A stretch of 64,000 bases of DNA from Methanomassiliicoccus sp. (GCA_016109435.1 JAEILR010000002.1:1-64000), one strand, 5' to 3'; positions 16,002-25,044 are shown, numbered from the stretch's first letter. A program made the numbers and translations. Notes: generated by a model not told the origin, from the letters alone.

Positions 16002-16390
16002 GATGATCAGTAATTGAATTCACGAGGTATAATGAAATCCTTTGGGAGAGGGGGGCGAAACACGAGAGCGGAGCCCTGCAGCTGGCCGCTGTCCACAGCA
16101 TCGAATATGGTCAGTGGTGGACGGCTTAGCCCAGCCCGGAGCGTTGCAGGCATCATGGGCGGTTCCGTAGATGGGGGCAACGAGCCTAATGTGAGGATAA
16201 ACTACGGACCGGTGGCGGGAACGGATGCTCGGAGCGGTGGGGCGATGGACCGGCTGCTTCAAGCACTGCTGATGGCAAGATCAGTGAGGCGGCCTATAAC
16301 CGGAGCCTCGACGCAATGACTCGGACCGAAATTTCCCTAAACCAACAATGATTTATCCTAGAATTACCGCTGGCTGTCGGGCTGGCGGAA
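16002..16390. other. Intergenic region without a clear gene
   Basis: Nearly 400 bases separate the GyrI-like gene from the S6e promoter. Frames of about 80-100 codons exist on both strands but lack family resemblance, ribosome binding sites and the codon bias of the neighbours. I see no tRNA, RNase P or SRP RNA signature. It may hold an unrecognised small RNA. Confidence 0.3.
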
Positions 16391-16403
16391 AATAGCACTG
16401 TGA

Positions 16404-16450
16404 AAAGTTATTTATTCTAAGCTACATTAAGCCGTTTACCTAAAAAAGGT
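16404..16450 (+). promoter_or_regulatory. Promoter of the S6e-aIF2-gamma operon
   Basis: GAAAAGTTATTTATT at 16402-16416 is a good BRE plus TATA combination about 41-50 bases before the ATG at 16457. The short leader ends with AAAGGTG, a ribosome binding site six bases before the start. Confidence 0.5.
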
Positions 16451-16456
16451 GTTCAG

Positions 16457-16852
16457 ATGGTAGAGTTCAAAGCTGTCATTAACGATGTAAAGACCGGGAA
16501 GTCCTACCAGGTCACGGTTGCCGGCCATCACGCTAACTCCCTTATCGGCAAGAAGATCGGGGACGTCGTGGACGGCATCTTCGTCAGCCTCCCGGGGTAC
16601 AAGTTGGCCATCGCCGGAGGGAGCGACAAGGACGGGGTTCCCATGAGGTCCGACCTTCCAGGCATCAGGCGGAAGAACATTCTCCTTTCCAAGAGCATCG
16701 GCTTCACCTCCAGCGAGCAGGGCCTCAGGCGCCGCAAGCTGGTCAGGGGGAACACCGTTTCCCCGGAGACCACCCAGATCAACATGACCGTCACCACCGC
16801 CGGCTCCAAGTCGGTCGAAGACCTCCTGCCTAAGAAAGAGGAGAAGAAATGA
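16457..16852 (+). CDS. rps6e: 30S ribosomal protein S6e
   Basis: The 131-residue protein is the archaeal form of ribosomal protein S6e, lacking the phosphorylated C-terminal tail of eukaryotes. The sequence [18 protein letters not shown], the block [20 protein letters not shown] and the [12 protein letters not shown] segment are diagnostic. Its stop overlaps the aIF2-gamma start by four bases (ATGA at 16849-16852), the usual archaeal gene order S6e then aIF2-gamma. Confidence 0.97.
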   Translation: MVEFKAVINDVKTGKSYQVTVAGHHANSLIGKKIGDVVDGIFVSLPGYKLAIAGGSDKDGVPMRSDLPGIRRKNILLSKSIGFTSSEQGLRRRKLVRGNTVSPETTQINMTVTTAGSKSVEDLLPKKEEKK

Positions 16853-18072
16853 AGGTGACTCAGCAGCCCGAGGTCAACATCGGGATGATCGGTCATGTCG
16901 ACCATGGCAAGACGACCCTGACCAGGGCGTTGAGCGAGGAATGGACCGACCGTCACTCCGAGGAGATCAAGAGAGGCATCTCCATCCGACTGGGCTATGC
17001 TGACACCGCGTTCTACCGTTGCCCCAAGTGCAACAAGTATACCACTAAGACGACTTGCCCGGAATGCAACGAGGGGGCCGAGTTCTTGAGGGCCATATCC
17101 TTCGTCGACGCGCCGGGGCACGAGACCCTGATGGCCACCATGCTCTCCGGAGCGGCCATGATGCAGGGCGCCCTCCTGTTGGTGGCGGCGAACGAGCACT
17201 GCCCCCAGCCCCAGACCAAGGAGCACCTCATGGCCCTGTCCATCATCGGTGTGGACAAGATCATCATCGTGCAGAACAAGATCGACATCGTGACCAGGGA
17301 GGAGGCGCTGGAGAACTACCGCGAGATCAAGCGCTTCGTCAAGGGCACCATCGCCGAGGACGCTCCCATCATACCGGTCTCCGCGCATCACGACGTCAAC
17401 ATCGACAAGCTCATCGAGGCGATCGAGAAGTTCATTCCCACGCCTCCCTCCGACCGGGACAAGCCGCCCATGATGTTCGTGGCCCGGTCCTTCGACATAA
17501 ACACTCCCGGTTCCTCCCCCGACTCGATCAAGGGCGGGGTCCTGGGAGGCTCCCTGATCCAAGGTACTCTAGAGGTAGGGGACGAGATCGAGGTGCTCCC
17601 TGGAAGGAAGGTGGAGATCGGGGGCAAGGTATCCTGGGAAAGGATCACTACCCACGTCCAGTCGCTCCACACCGGCAACACCACCCTGGAGAGCGCCAGG
17701 CCCGGCGGCCTCATCGCCATCGGGACCAAACTGGACCCCTCCCTGACCAAGTCCGACGGCCTCACCGGCCGCCTGCTGGGCAAGCCCGGGACCCTGCCCC
17801 CCGTCCTCCACAAGTTCGTCATGACCACCAATCTCCTGGAGAGGGTGGTCGGCGCGGCCGAGGACCTGGTGGTGGAGAACATCAAGACCAACGAGCCCCT
17901 CATGCTCAGCATCGGGACCGCCACCACCGTAGGCATAGTCACCAGCGCCAGGGGGGACCAGTCCGAGGTCGCGCTCAAGATCCCGGTGTGCGCGCTCAAG
18001 GACCAGAGGGTCGCTATCTCCCGGCGCATATCCGGCAAGTGGCGTCTTATCGGTTACGGCATCATACAGTAG
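16849..18072 (+). CDS. eif2g: Translation initiation factor aIF2 subunit gamma
   Basis: This 407-residue GTPase is the core of the heterotrimeric aIF2 that brings initiator Met-tRNA to the small subunit. G1 is GHVDHGKTT (15-23), G3 is DAPGH beginning at Asp87, and G4 is NKID. The zinc-ribbon typical of the gamma subunit is present as Cys58, Cys61, Cys70 and Cys73. It is translationally coupled to S6e. Its stop is TAG, and the PIN gene begins with the very next codon in the same frame. Confidence 0.98.
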   Translation: MKVTQQPEVNIGMIGHVDHGKTTLTRALSEEWTDRHSEEIKRGISIRLGYADTAFYRCPKCNKYTTKTTCPECNEGAEFLRAISFVDAPGHETLMATMLSGAAMMQGALLLVAANEHCPQPQTKEHLMALSIIGVDKIIIVQNKIDIVTREEALENYREIKRFVKGTIAEDAPIIPVSAHHDVNIDKLIEAIEKFIPTPPSDRDKPPMMFVARSFDINTPGSSPDSIKGGVLGGSLIQGTLEVGDEIEVLPGRKVEIGGKVSWERITTHVQSLHTGNTTLESARPGGLIAIGTKLDPSLTKSDGLTGRLLGKPGTLPPVLHKFVMTTNLLERVVGAAEDLVVENIKTNEPLMLSIGTATTVGIVTSARGDQSEVALKIPVCALKDQRVAISRRISGKWRLIGYGIIQ

Positions 18073-18435
18073 GTGTCCATGCCCCGGGTGGTCCTGGACA
18101 CCAACGCCCTTCTTCTTCCGTTCGAGCGTTCTATCAACATCGACGCCCAGCTCCGTTCCCTTTTAGGCGAGTGCCAGGTGTTCGTTCCCGGCCCGATCGT
18201 GGGGGAGCTGAAGAGGTCCGGCAGCAAGCACGCTCCGGCCGCCCTCCGTCTGCTGTCGAGGTACACCATCGAAGACACCGTGACCTCCGGCGATCAGGCG
18301 GTCATTGAGCTGGCCGAGCGGCTCGGCGCCTACGTGGTCACCAATGACCGGCTTCTCATCGCCAAGCTCCGCCAGAAGCGGATCAGGGTCGTTCTCATGA
18401 GGGGAGGCAGCCACCTCGCCCTCGACGACGGCTAG
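18073..18435 (+). CDS. PIN-domain ribonuclease-like protein
   Basis: The 120-residue protein is a single PIN domain, the nuclease fold found in VapC toxins and in ribosome-processing factors. Acidic residues expected at the active site are visible in VVLDTNALLLPF (first Asp), PGPIVGELKRSG (Glu), SGDQAVIELAERL (Asp) and VVTNDRLLIAKL (Asp). There is no antitoxin gene beside it. Archaeal PIN proteins of this short type regularly follow aIF2-gamma, suggesting a role in rRNA or mRNA processing rather than toxicity. The GTG at 18073 directly follows the aIF2-gamma stop; an ATG at 18079 is an alternative start. Confidence 0.88.
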   Translation: MSMPRVVLDTNALLLPFERSINIDAQLRSLLGECQVFVPGPIVGELKRSGSKHAPAALRLLSRYTIEDTVTSGDQAVIELAERLGAYVVTNDRLLIAKLRQKRIRVVLMRGGSHLALDDG

Positions 18436-19250
18436 ATCAGCGGCCGGGGCGGCTCCTCGGGCGAGGTGACGTTGGGCTTCCCGATAATCTCCAGCCTGGT
18501 GCGGAGCAGCGTCTCTCCCCACAGCGAGGCCGCGTAGATGGGCACCTTGTTGCCTACCTGGAAAAGCGCCCTCTCCCTCGCCCTCTCCCTCACCGCGCTG
18601 GACGCACAGGCGGTGATGATGTCGCAGGTGTCGAAGAACGCCTCTGCGTCCGACAGGGTGCGGCCGGAGGTGTGAACGGCGAAGATCGCCACCCGCTGCC
18701 CGAACTCCTGGCGGATGCGCCGGGCATCGGCGGCGGTGGCCACGCTGACCCCTACCCTCTTGAACCCCTTGTCGAACGCAAGCTTCACGCCCTCGTACTG
18801 GTCGATCCTCGCGGAATCGGGGTCCAGCACCATGTCCCGGCCGATGGCGTCGATCACCTCATCGATGGGCGTGGTCTCCAGGATCCCCGACACCCTCCCG
18901 CCGATCCCCTGGATGAGCTGGGGGTCCGCTACCACCGCGGTCCCGGCGCCCTCGCATACGATGACCGCCGCGTCCAGCATGTCCTTCGACACTGCCATGC
19001 CCAGCAGCTCGGACACGCCGAAGGAGAGGAAGTCCCTCATGCGCATCTCCCGGTGAGAAGTGCACATGCCGAAGTCCCGGATGCGGAACTCGATGTTCTC
19101 CCTCACCAGCTCCGGGGTGATGACCTGTATGCCGCGGACCTTGGCGAACAGGGGGCAGTACTCCACCTCAGGGGTGCCGACCTCGACCACCTTGCCGTCC
19201 ACGATCACCACTCTTGTCCTTCCCAGTGCCTCGATGACATGCCTGTCCAT
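18432..19250 (-). CDS. Methanogenesis marker protein 8 (DUF2099)
   Basis: The 272-residue product matches the DUF2099 family known as methanogenesis marker protein 8, a conserved protein of methanogens without an assigned reaction. Recognisable parts are the N-terminal DGKVVEVGTPEVEYCPLF, the Cys-containing FGMCTSHREM, the glycine-rich VCEGAGTAVVADPQLIQGIGG and the Cys-rich TCDIITACASSAVRERA. The ATG at 19250 follows GGAGGG by about six bases; an upstream ATG at 19265 would add five residues. Its TAG stop overlaps the TAG stop of the PIN gene on the other strand at CTAG. Its presence is the best single hint that the host is a methanogen. Confidence 0.88.
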   Translation of the reverse strand: MDRHVIEALGRTRVVIVDGKVVEVGTPEVEYCPLFAKVRGIQVITPELVRENIEFRIRDFGMCTSHREMRMRDFLSFGVSELLGMAVSKDMLDAAVIVCEGAGTAVVADPQLIQGIGGRVSGILETTPIDEVIDAIGRDMVLDPDSARIDQYEGVKLAFDKGFKRVGVSVATAADARRIRQEFGQRVAIFAVHTSGRTLSDAEAFFDTCDIITACASSAVRERARERALFQVGNKVPIYAASLWGETLLRTRLEIIGKPNVTSPEEPPRPLI

Positions 19251-19295
19251 GATAGCCCTCCGCATACGCTGGCGTGGGATTGCGAGCGCATGAAA

Positions 19296-19347
19296 GTATA
19301 AATAGCCTGGTAGGGATGGAACGTATGCCGGTTCTTGGTAGCTACCA
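19296..19347 (+). promoter_or_regulatory. RbkR promoter with palindromic operator
   Basis: GTATAAATA (19296-19304) is a strong TATA box. About 32 bases further, at or just after the expected transcription start, lies the perfect 12-base palindrome TGGTAGCTACCA (19336-19347). The gene that follows encodes a riboflavin kinase with a DNA-binding domain, so this is a good candidate for its own operator. Confidence 0.5.
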
Positions 19348-19371
19348 GGAACCTAGGTGATGTGAACCGTT

Positions 19372-20031
19372 ATGAACGAGAAGTTCGCCATAGCTCTGAA
19401 GCAGATCGCCCTCCTGGGCGGCGTCAACGATCACGTCGCCATATCCTCCCGCGAGCTGGGCGACCGGCTGCGGATGAGCCAGCAGTCCGCGTCCAAGCGC
19501 ATCCTGGAGCTGCTCGAAGAGGGATACATCCAGAGGGACCTGGGGGCCCGCAAGCAGCGCATCCGGATAACCAAGAAGGGGCTGGATGCCCTGCGCGCCG
19601 AGTATTCCGAGTACCAGAAGATATTCGAGCAGTGGGACCACCTGCTCATCCGCGGGGCGGTGACCACCGGCATGGGCGAGGGGCAGTACTACGTCAACCA
19701 GCCGGGGTACCAGGAACAGTTCCTGGCGAAGCTGAACTACATACCCTTTGAGGGCACGCTAAACCTCAAGATGAGCCCCGCCGACGTGGGCAAGCTGGAG
19801 GTGCTCAGGAAGAGCGAGGGGGTGGTGATCGAGGGCTTCCAGCGCAACGGCCGCACCTTCGGGGAGGTGAGGTGCTTCCCCGCCACCATCCAGAACATTG
19901 AGTGCGCGGTCATCCTTCCGTCCCGTTCCCACTACTCGGACATCATGGAGGTCCTGTGCAAGTACAACCTGAGGAGGACACTGGGCCTCTCCGACGGGGA
20001 TGTGGTGGAGATCCGGATCAGGGTGGAGTGA
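19372..20031 (+). CDS. ribK: CTP-dependent riboflavin kinase with DNA-binding domain (RbkR type)
   Basis: The 219-residue protein joins an N-terminal winged helix (about 1-85; ISSRELGDRLRMSQQSASKRI is the recognition region) to the archaeal riboflavin kinase barrel (about 90-219). The kinase makes FMN from riboflavin using CTP; visible motifs include GAVTTGMGEGQYYV, PFEGTLNLKM and the C-terminal LRRTLGLSDGDVVEIRI. Proteins with this layout, called RbkR, also regulate riboflavin genes, binding DNA as regulator while acting as enzyme. The palindrome at 19336-19347 in front of it supports self-regulation. AGGTGA precedes the ATG at 19372. Confidence 0.93.
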   Translation: MNEKFAIALKQIALLGGVNDHVAISSRELGDRLRMSQQSASKRILELLEEGYIQRDLGARKQRIRITKKGLDALRAEYSEYQKIFEQWDHLLIRGAVTTGMGEGQYYVNQPGYQEQFLAKLNYIPFEGTLNLKMSPADVGKLEVLRKSEGVVIEGFQRNGRTFGEVRCFPATIQNIECAVILPSRSHYSDIMEVLCKYNLRRTLGLSDGDVVEIRIRVE

Positions 20032-20871
20032 TCAGTACCTCTTGCTCACGTGGTCCAGCACCGAGCGGAACACCACCTGTCCGTCCCCCGCGCCGTCCGG
20101 CAGCCCGGCGGTCCGGGTCCAGTCGGGGTGCTGGTACCGGAACATGGCCCGCTCGGGGTGGGGCATCAGGCCCATGACGTTCCCCTCAGGGTTGCAGATG
20201 CCGGCGATATTGCTCACCGAGCCATTGGGGCACCATGGGTATCCGGCGTAGTCACCTTCCGGGTCGACGTACCGGAACACGATCTGGTCGTTATCCTCCA
20301 GTCTCTGGACGAACTCCTGCTCCTGTTCCGCGGGGAACCTCAGGTTGCCCTCGGCATGGGCGCAGGGAAACATCACCACCTCCGCCCGGGGGAGCAGGGA
20401 CGTGAACGCGCACTTACCGTGGTTCTCGTGCTTCAGGAAGGTGGGCCGGCATTCGAACCTCCCCGAGACGTTGGTGTACAGGGCGGCTTGGGGCCCCTCG
20501 GTCATGATCTCGTCGAAGGACGGGAGCACGCCCAGCTCCACCAGGATCTGGAAGCCGTTGCACACCCCCAGGACCGGGCGGCCGGAGGCGATGAAGTTCT
20601 CCAGGTCCACGGCCAGGTGGCTCTTGATGCGGGCGGCGAAGATGGCACCGGCGCGCACGTAGTCGCCGGCGGAGAAGCCGCCCGGGAACATGAGCACCTG
20701 GAAGTCGTCCAGTTCCCGCCTCAGCTCGGCAGGGCCGCGTCCGATGAGCTGTTTGAGGTGCACCTTCTCCGGCGACGCCCCCAGGGTCTTGAAGGCGTCG
20801 TAGGCCTCCTGCTCGCAGTTCGTCCCCTCGATCCGGAGGACGCATACCTTGATCTCGTCGACATTCATCAT
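20032..20871 (-). CDS. purQ: Phosphoribosylformylglycinamidine synthase subunit PurQ
   Basis: The 279-residue protein is the glutaminase subunit of FGAM synthase (purine pathway step 4), which supplies ammonia to PurL. The class I amidotransferase triad is visible: Cys104 in GVCNGFQ, and His238 and Glu240 in LMPHPERAMF. It is the long form (about 270-280 residues) seen in several archaea rather than the 220-residue type. It starts one base after the PurL stop region and is the last gene of purS-purL-purQ. It abuts the convergent RbkR gene with no gap. Confidence 0.96.
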   Translation of the reverse strand: MMNVDEIKVCVLRIEGTNCEQEAYDAFKTLGASPEKVHLKQLIGRGPAELRRELDDFQVLMFPGGFSAGDYVRAGAIFAARIKSHLAVDLENFIASGRPVLGVCNGFQILVELGVLPSFDEIMTEGPQAALYTNVSGRFECRPTFLKHENHGKCAFTSLLPRAEVVMFPCAHAEGNLRFPAEQEQEFVQRLEDNDQIVFRYVDPEGDYAGYPWCPNGSVSNIAGICNPEGNVMGLMPHPERAMFRYQHPDWTRTAGLPDGAGDGQVVFRSVLDHVSKRY

Positions 20872-20872
20872 A

Positions 20873-23200
20873 TCACCCCAGGAGCCTCCACAGCGGCTCG
20901 GACCACGCCTTCCTCATGGCCGGGACCTTGAGGTCCGTGATGGAGCGGCGGCCGTCCCTGATGGTCATCCTGCCCCTGCCGACGATGCCTATCTGAACGG
21001 CATGGTCCCCGGCGAGGGTTTCGAACTCCCCGCGCCTGGCGTCGTCCACCTCGATGACGAAGCGGGAGGCGGTTTCCGAGAACAGCTTGGCCTCGATCGG
21101 CAGGTCGCCCAAACCCGAGAGGTCGCCTTCGAAGCCGAGGTCCCCGCCCAGGCACATCTCCGCGAGCGTGACCGTGAGCCCGCCGTCGGAGCAGTCATGG
21201 CAGCTGCGGACGAGACCCTTGGACATCGCGCCGAGGAGCATGTCCGAGCGGGCGGAGAGCGCGGCGCTGTCGACCACGGGGACGATGCCGCCCTTCCCCC
21301 CGTACCGGCGGTAGAGGGCGGAGCCCCCCATCTCGTCCCTGGTCTCCCCGACCAGGTAGACGGGGTTGCGCTCGTTCTTGAAGTCAGTGGTGACGCACTT
21401 GCGAATGTCCTCAACGATGCCCACGCCCAGCACCGTGGGGGTGGGCAGGGCGGGCCCATTAGCGGTCTCGTTGTAGAACGAGACATTGCCGGACGGGACG
21501 GCGAGGTTGAGATCCCGGGCCATCTCCCCGATGCCGCGGACCGCCTCCTTGAACTCGTACAGCCGCTCCGGCTTCTCCGGGTTGCCGAAATTCAGGCAGT
21601 CGGTGAGCGCGTGCGGTCTCCCGCCGGCGGCCACGATGTTGCGGCAGGCCTCGTCCACCGAGGCGCGGCCGCCATTGTAGGGATCGAGGGAAGTGAACCA
21701 CGGGTTGACCCCGATGGCGATGGCCAGCCCGCGGTACGAGTCCGCACGGGGCTTGAGCACCGTGGCGTCGGCCGGTCCCCGGTATCCCGGGCGTCCCTGC
21801 AGCGGCTTGATCACCGTTGAGGCGCGCACCTCGTGGTCGTACTGGGCGACCATCCACTCCTTGCTGGCGATGTTGGGGTCGGCGAGCGTCGACAGCACGA
21901 CCGAGTTCCATCCCTCCGGCAGCTGTGGCGGCCGGTGCTCCTCGCGGGGGCCGGTGGAGGTCGCGGTCGGCCGGCAGTACTCTGGTCCCTTGGTCAGGAA
22001 CTCGAGGTCCAGGTCGAACACCTGCTCTCCCTGGAACATGAGCTTGACCCGCTTCTCCTTGACCACCTTCCCGATGACCGTTGCCGGCACGTCCCACAGG
22101 TCGAAGACCTCCAGGATCCTGGGCACGTTGGCCTCGGGGGCGGCGAGCATCATGCGCTCCTGCGACTCGGACACCCATATCTCCCAGGGCGCCAGTCCCG
22201 CCTCCTTGAGGGGGACCTTGTCCAGCTGGACCACCGCCCCGCAGCCGCCGGCCAGGGTTATCTCTCCGACGACGCAGGAAAGGCCGCCCCCGCCGAGGTC
22301 CTTGATGCCGCTGACCAGCCCTTTCTCGTTCACTTCGAGGCAGGCATGGATGGTCGGCTCCTTCATGATCGGATCGCCGAGCTGCACGGCCCCGCGGGAC
22401 TCGTCCTCCGATCTCGAGCTCAGCTCAGCGGAAGCGAAGGTGACCCCGTGGATGCCGTCCCTGCCGGTGCGCCCTCCCACCAGAACGAGGACGTCCCCGG
22501 TGCCCTGGACAGCATTGTTGAGCAGCTTGTCCTTCCGGAGGAACCCGATGCATCCCACGTTCACCAGGCAGTTGCCGGTGTAGGACGGATCGAAGAACAC
22601 CCCGCCGGCGACGGTCGGTATGCCGATCCTGTTGCCATAGTCGCGGATGCCTCCGACCACCCCGCCGACGAGGTACTTGGGCAGCTTGACCCCTGCCGGC
22701 ACCTCGCGCAGGTCCAGCGGCCCGAAGAACAGGGGGTCGACCAGCGCGATGGGCTGCGCTCCCATGGCCAGCACGTCCCGCACGATCCCGCCGATGCCGG
22801 TGGCGGCGCCGCCGTACGGCTCGATGGCGGAGGGATGGTTGTGGCTCTCGATCCTCAGGGCGTAGGCGTGCTCCTCATCGAACGCCATCACTCCCGCATC
22901 GCCCTTCGAGAGAACATCCGGGTGCTTGATGCCGAAGATGTGCTCCCGGAGGAAGCACTTCGAGGACTTGTAGCAGCAGTGCTCGCTCCAGGCCTGGGCG
23001 ATCGATTCCAGCTCCACGTCGGTGGGCAGGCGGCCCTCCTTCTTGAAGTACGCCTTCACCGCCTCCAGCTCGTCCAGGCTGAGGTTGAGGCCCATGGTCC
23101 GGGACATCTCCTTCAGCTGGTCGGGGGTGGCCGAGAACAGATCCACATCGTACAGGGGGAAGGGCACCGGCCGCTTCCGGGACAGCTCCTTGCCGGACAT
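20873..23200 (-). CDS. purL: Phosphoribosylformylglycinamidine synthase subunit PurL
   Basis: The 775-residue protein is the ATP-dependent synthase subunit that converts FGAR to FGAM with ammonia from PurQ. Motifs include the N-terminal AQAWSEHCCYKSSK block, RIESHNHPSAIEPYGGAATG, and the second-half repeat with YNGGRASVDEA and HDCSDGGLTVTLAEM. The size fits the small-PurL system that needs PurS and PurQ as separate subunits. The start at 23200 was chosen from the family N-terminus; the frame remains open upstream but the extension overlaps purS and is not protein-like. It lies 8 bases after purS. Confidence 0.97.
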   Translation of the reverse strand: MSGKELSRKRPVPFPLYDVDLFSATPDQLKEMSRTMGLNLSLDELEAVKAYFKKEGRLPTDVELESIAQAWSEHCCYKSSKCFLREHIFGIKHPDVLSKGDAGVMAFDEEHAYALRIESHNHPSAIEPYGGAATGIGGIVRDVLAMGAQPIALVDPLFFGPLDLREVPAGVKLPKYLVGGVVGGIRDYGNRIGIPTVAGGVFFDPSYTGNCLVNVGCIGFLRKDKLLNNAVQGTGDVLVLVGGRTGRDGIHGVTFASAELSSRSEDESRGAVQLGDPIMKEPTIHACLEVNEKGLVSGIKDLGGGGLSCVVGEITLAGGCGAVVQLDKVPLKEAGLAPWEIWVSESQERMMLAAPEANVPRILEVFDLWDVPATVIGKVVKEKRVKLMFQGEQVFDLDLEFLTKGPEYCRPTATSTGPREEHRPPQLPEGWNSVVLSTLADPNIASKEWMVAQYDHEVRASTVIKPLQGRPGYRGPADATVLKPRADSYRGLAIAIGVNPWFTSLDPYNGGRASVDEACRNIVAAGGRPHALTDCLNFGNPEKPERLYEFKEAVRGIGEMARDLNLAVPSGNVSFYNETANGPALPTPTVLGVGIVEDIRKCVTTDFKNERNPVYLVGETRDEMGGSALYRRYGGKGGIVPVVDSAALSARSDMLLGAMSKGLVRSCHDCSDGGLTVTLAEMCLGGDLGFEGDLSGLGDLPIEAKLFSETASRFVIEVDDARRGEFETLAGDHAVQIGIVGRGRMTIRDGRRSITDLKVPAMRKAWSEPLWRLLG

Positions 23201-23208
23201 GCTCTCCC

Positions 23209-23448
23209 TCACTTCAGCTCGACGCTGTAGGTCTGGATGACAGGGTTGGCCAGGAGCTTGCGGCACATGTCCTCGCAGGCTCCTCGGGCCTCCTCGGCGC
23301 CCATGTTCAGCTCCATCTCGAAGACCTTGATCGTCTTGACGCTCTCCACGCCCTTGAACCCAAGAAGTTCCAAGGCCTTCCTGGTGTTCTCGCCCTCGGG
23401 GTCGGCGACCCCATGCTTGAGCCCTATCCTGATCTCGGCCTTCACCAT
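23209..23448 (-). CDS. purS: Phosphoribosylformylglycinamidine synthase subunit PurS
   Basis: The 79-residue protein is the small structural subunit that joins PurQ and PurL. The sequence AEIRIGLKHGVADPEGENTR, followed by ALELLGF and VKTIKVFEMEL, is characteristic. The start was put at MVKAEIRI (23448); an in-frame ATG three codons upstream is also possible. It is the first gene of the purS-purL-purQ operon. Confidence 0.95.
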   Translation of the reverse strand: MVKAEIRIGLKHGVADPEGENTRKALELLGFKGVESVKTIKVFEMELNMGAEEARGACEDMCRKLLANPVIQTYSVELK

Positions 23449-23495
23449 GGTCAGCACCGGTTCTGAAATGGCCTCGCATACTTAACAGTTTATCT

Positions 23496-23516
23496 GGCGG
23501 GCCCACCGGACCCGCC
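23496..23516. terminator. Hairpin between transglutaminase-like gene and purS
   Basis: GGCGGG (23496-23501) pairs with CCCGCC (23511-23516), with two more possible pairs inside. In minus-strand reading it follows the stop of the transglutaminase-like gene and precedes an A/T-rich block (GATAAACTGTTAAG) that could be the purS promoter. Termination is a guess. Confidence 0.3.
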
Positions 23517-23526
23517 GTAAGTTCTT

Positions 23527-25044
23527 TTAGTCCTCGGCGGTGATGACGAACTGCCAGTTCATTATGGCGATAACCGGCAGATCCTGGTCCGAGGCGCGGC
23601 AGGAGGCCGTAGGGTTCTGGAAAGCGGCGTATATGAGGAGCGGCATTTCCGGTTCCGGGTTCAGGGGCGCGTCCACATCGCTCTGTATGACGTACCTCAT
23701 GTTGTCCATGTTGCCGAAGAAGTACGCCTTGTACGTGGCGATCTCTTCGGCGGTAGCCGCTCCGAGCGCTATCTCGTCCATGGCGTCCGCCGCGGTGACG
23801 TCCACCGGCACCCATCCGTAGTTGGGCAGGTAGAACTCGGCCCAGAAGTGAGATCCGGTGCCGCCAGCGAACATCTGGTACCCGCCGCAGGCGCGCGCCG
23901 GCACGCCCAGGGAACGCAGCAGCGCGGAGTAGTACATCGACTGCGCGCCGCAGTCGCCGAAACGGTTCTCGTGCACATACACCGACTCGGGAATGTCCCT
24001 GGATGACAGCGATACGTGGGGCATGAAGCTGTAGGTGATGTTGCCTATCACATAGTCGTAGAGGAGCTTGGCCTGCAGATATGGATTGGTCTCCTCGCCG
24101 ACCACCTCCCTGGCCTTGGCGGCGATCTCCGGGGTGATGAGGGTGTTCTCGCTGGACTTGGTGTAGGCGGTGTAGTTGTGCGATGCGCGGTCGTAATCGC
24201 CGACCGCGTCCGGATCGATGGTGAAGTGCTTCTGGTAGGTCGTGAACGAGTACGAAACGTTGACCACGACGTCCTCGGTCAGGCTGTCCAGGACGACCTC
24301 AAGGTAGATCTGACCGATGTCACTGTCCGACGGCGACACCGTTCTCACCCACGCTTCCGGGGAGACGCTGACCACGGCCACGTCGCTTTGGCTGTCGGTC
24401 TCGATGGGAGCGGGGATCCAGATGCACAGGGTCCCGGCGGCCGGCAAAAGGCCCCGTTCGATGGTAAGGGACCCGTCGGCGGTGTAGTTCCGGGGGTTGA
24501 AGAACGTGCCGGTGCGGTTGGCGTCCGCGTCCAGTATGCCGACCATCATCGTCTTCAGCGGGTTGGTGCCCGCACGGTCCCTCCACTCGTGATACAGCGT
24601 CAGGTTACGGTAGGCGATGTTCTCGGCGATGCTCACGAAGTAGCGATCCTCTCCGTCGGTGTGGATCCTCTCGATGTCAGGGGCGTCGAGCCAGGCGCTG
24701 CGTTCATGCTCCGGTACCCATGGGAAGGTATCGGCCAGCAACTCCTCGGCCTCATGACGGTCGAGACTGTACTCCTGGAGGACCCGATCGGCACGGAGCT
24801 TCCAGTTCAGCGACTCCAGGGCGGCCGCCTCGTTGCCGGCGTCCAAGAACATGTGGCGGGAGCGGTTGAAATGCTCGGAGGCCGCGCCGAAGTTAGAGCT
24901 GTTGAACGCGTTCATTCCTTCAGAGAACTGGAGGTCGGGCGATGACTGCGACGTTTTGTCAAGTAGGATGAGCGAGGTCGGCGCCAGGATCATCGCCACC
25001 AGGGCGAAGCAGGCCACCGCCTGCCCGTTGGACAGTTTGGACAC
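23527..25044 (-). CDS. Exported transglutaminase-like protein
   Basis: The 505-residue protein starts with a signal peptide or anchor (AVACFALVAMILAPTSLILL, about residues 9-28). A helical region (about 35-110, FNSSNFGAASEHFNRSR) resembles a tetratricopeptide-like module. The C-terminal transglutaminase-like domain has the Cys-His-Asp triad: Cys365 in FGDCGAQSMYYSALLRSLG, His399 in GSHFWAEFY and Asp415 in VPVDVTAADA. Such domains in archaea are usually cysteine proteases or peptidoglycan-like hydrolases rather than cross-linking enzymes; the substrate is unknown. It acts outside the membrane. A second protein of this fold lies at 38268. Confidence 0.85.
   Translation of the reverse strand: MSKLSNGQAVACFALVAMILAPTSLILLDKTSQSSPDLQFSEGMNAFNSSNFGAASEHFNRSRHMFLDAGNEAAALESLNWKLRADRVLQEYSLDRHEAEELLADTFPWVPEHERSAWLDAPDIERIHTDGEDRYFVSIAENIAYRNLTLYHEWRDRAGTNPLKTMMVGILDADANRTGTFFNPRNYTADGSLTIERGLLPAAGTLCIWIPAPIETDSQSDVAVVSVSPEAWVRTVSPSDSDIGQIYLEVVLDSLTEDVVVNVSYSFTTYQKHFTIDPDAVGDYDRASHNYTAYTKSSENTLITPEIAAKAREVVGEETNPYLQAKLLYDYVIGNITYSFMPHVSLSSRDIPESVYVHENRFGDCGAQSMYYSALLRSLGVPARACGGYQMFAGGTGSHFWAEFYLPNYGWVPVDVTAADAMDEIALGAATAEEIATYKAYFFGNMDNMRYVIQSDVDAPLNPEPEMPLLIYAAFQNPTASCRASDQDLPVIAIMNWQFVITAED

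Noticed and set aside
16014-16319. Open frame of 101 codons between GyrI-like and S6e genes
   Set aside because: No ribosome binding site, no family resemblance and amino-acid composition typical of random GC-rich sequence.
18432-18435. CTAG shared by the stops of the PIN gene and the marker 8 gene
   Set aside because: Convergent genes sharing a few bases is common in dense archaeal genomes and shows no special function.
20050-20931. Long plus-strand open frame opposite purQ
   Set aside because: It mirrors purQ in the antisense direction, as expected for GC-rich coding sequence; no motif.
23201-23815. Upstream extension of purL through purS
   Set aside because: The frame stays open but overlaps the genuine purS, and the translated extension is Gly/Arg/His-rich with no family match.
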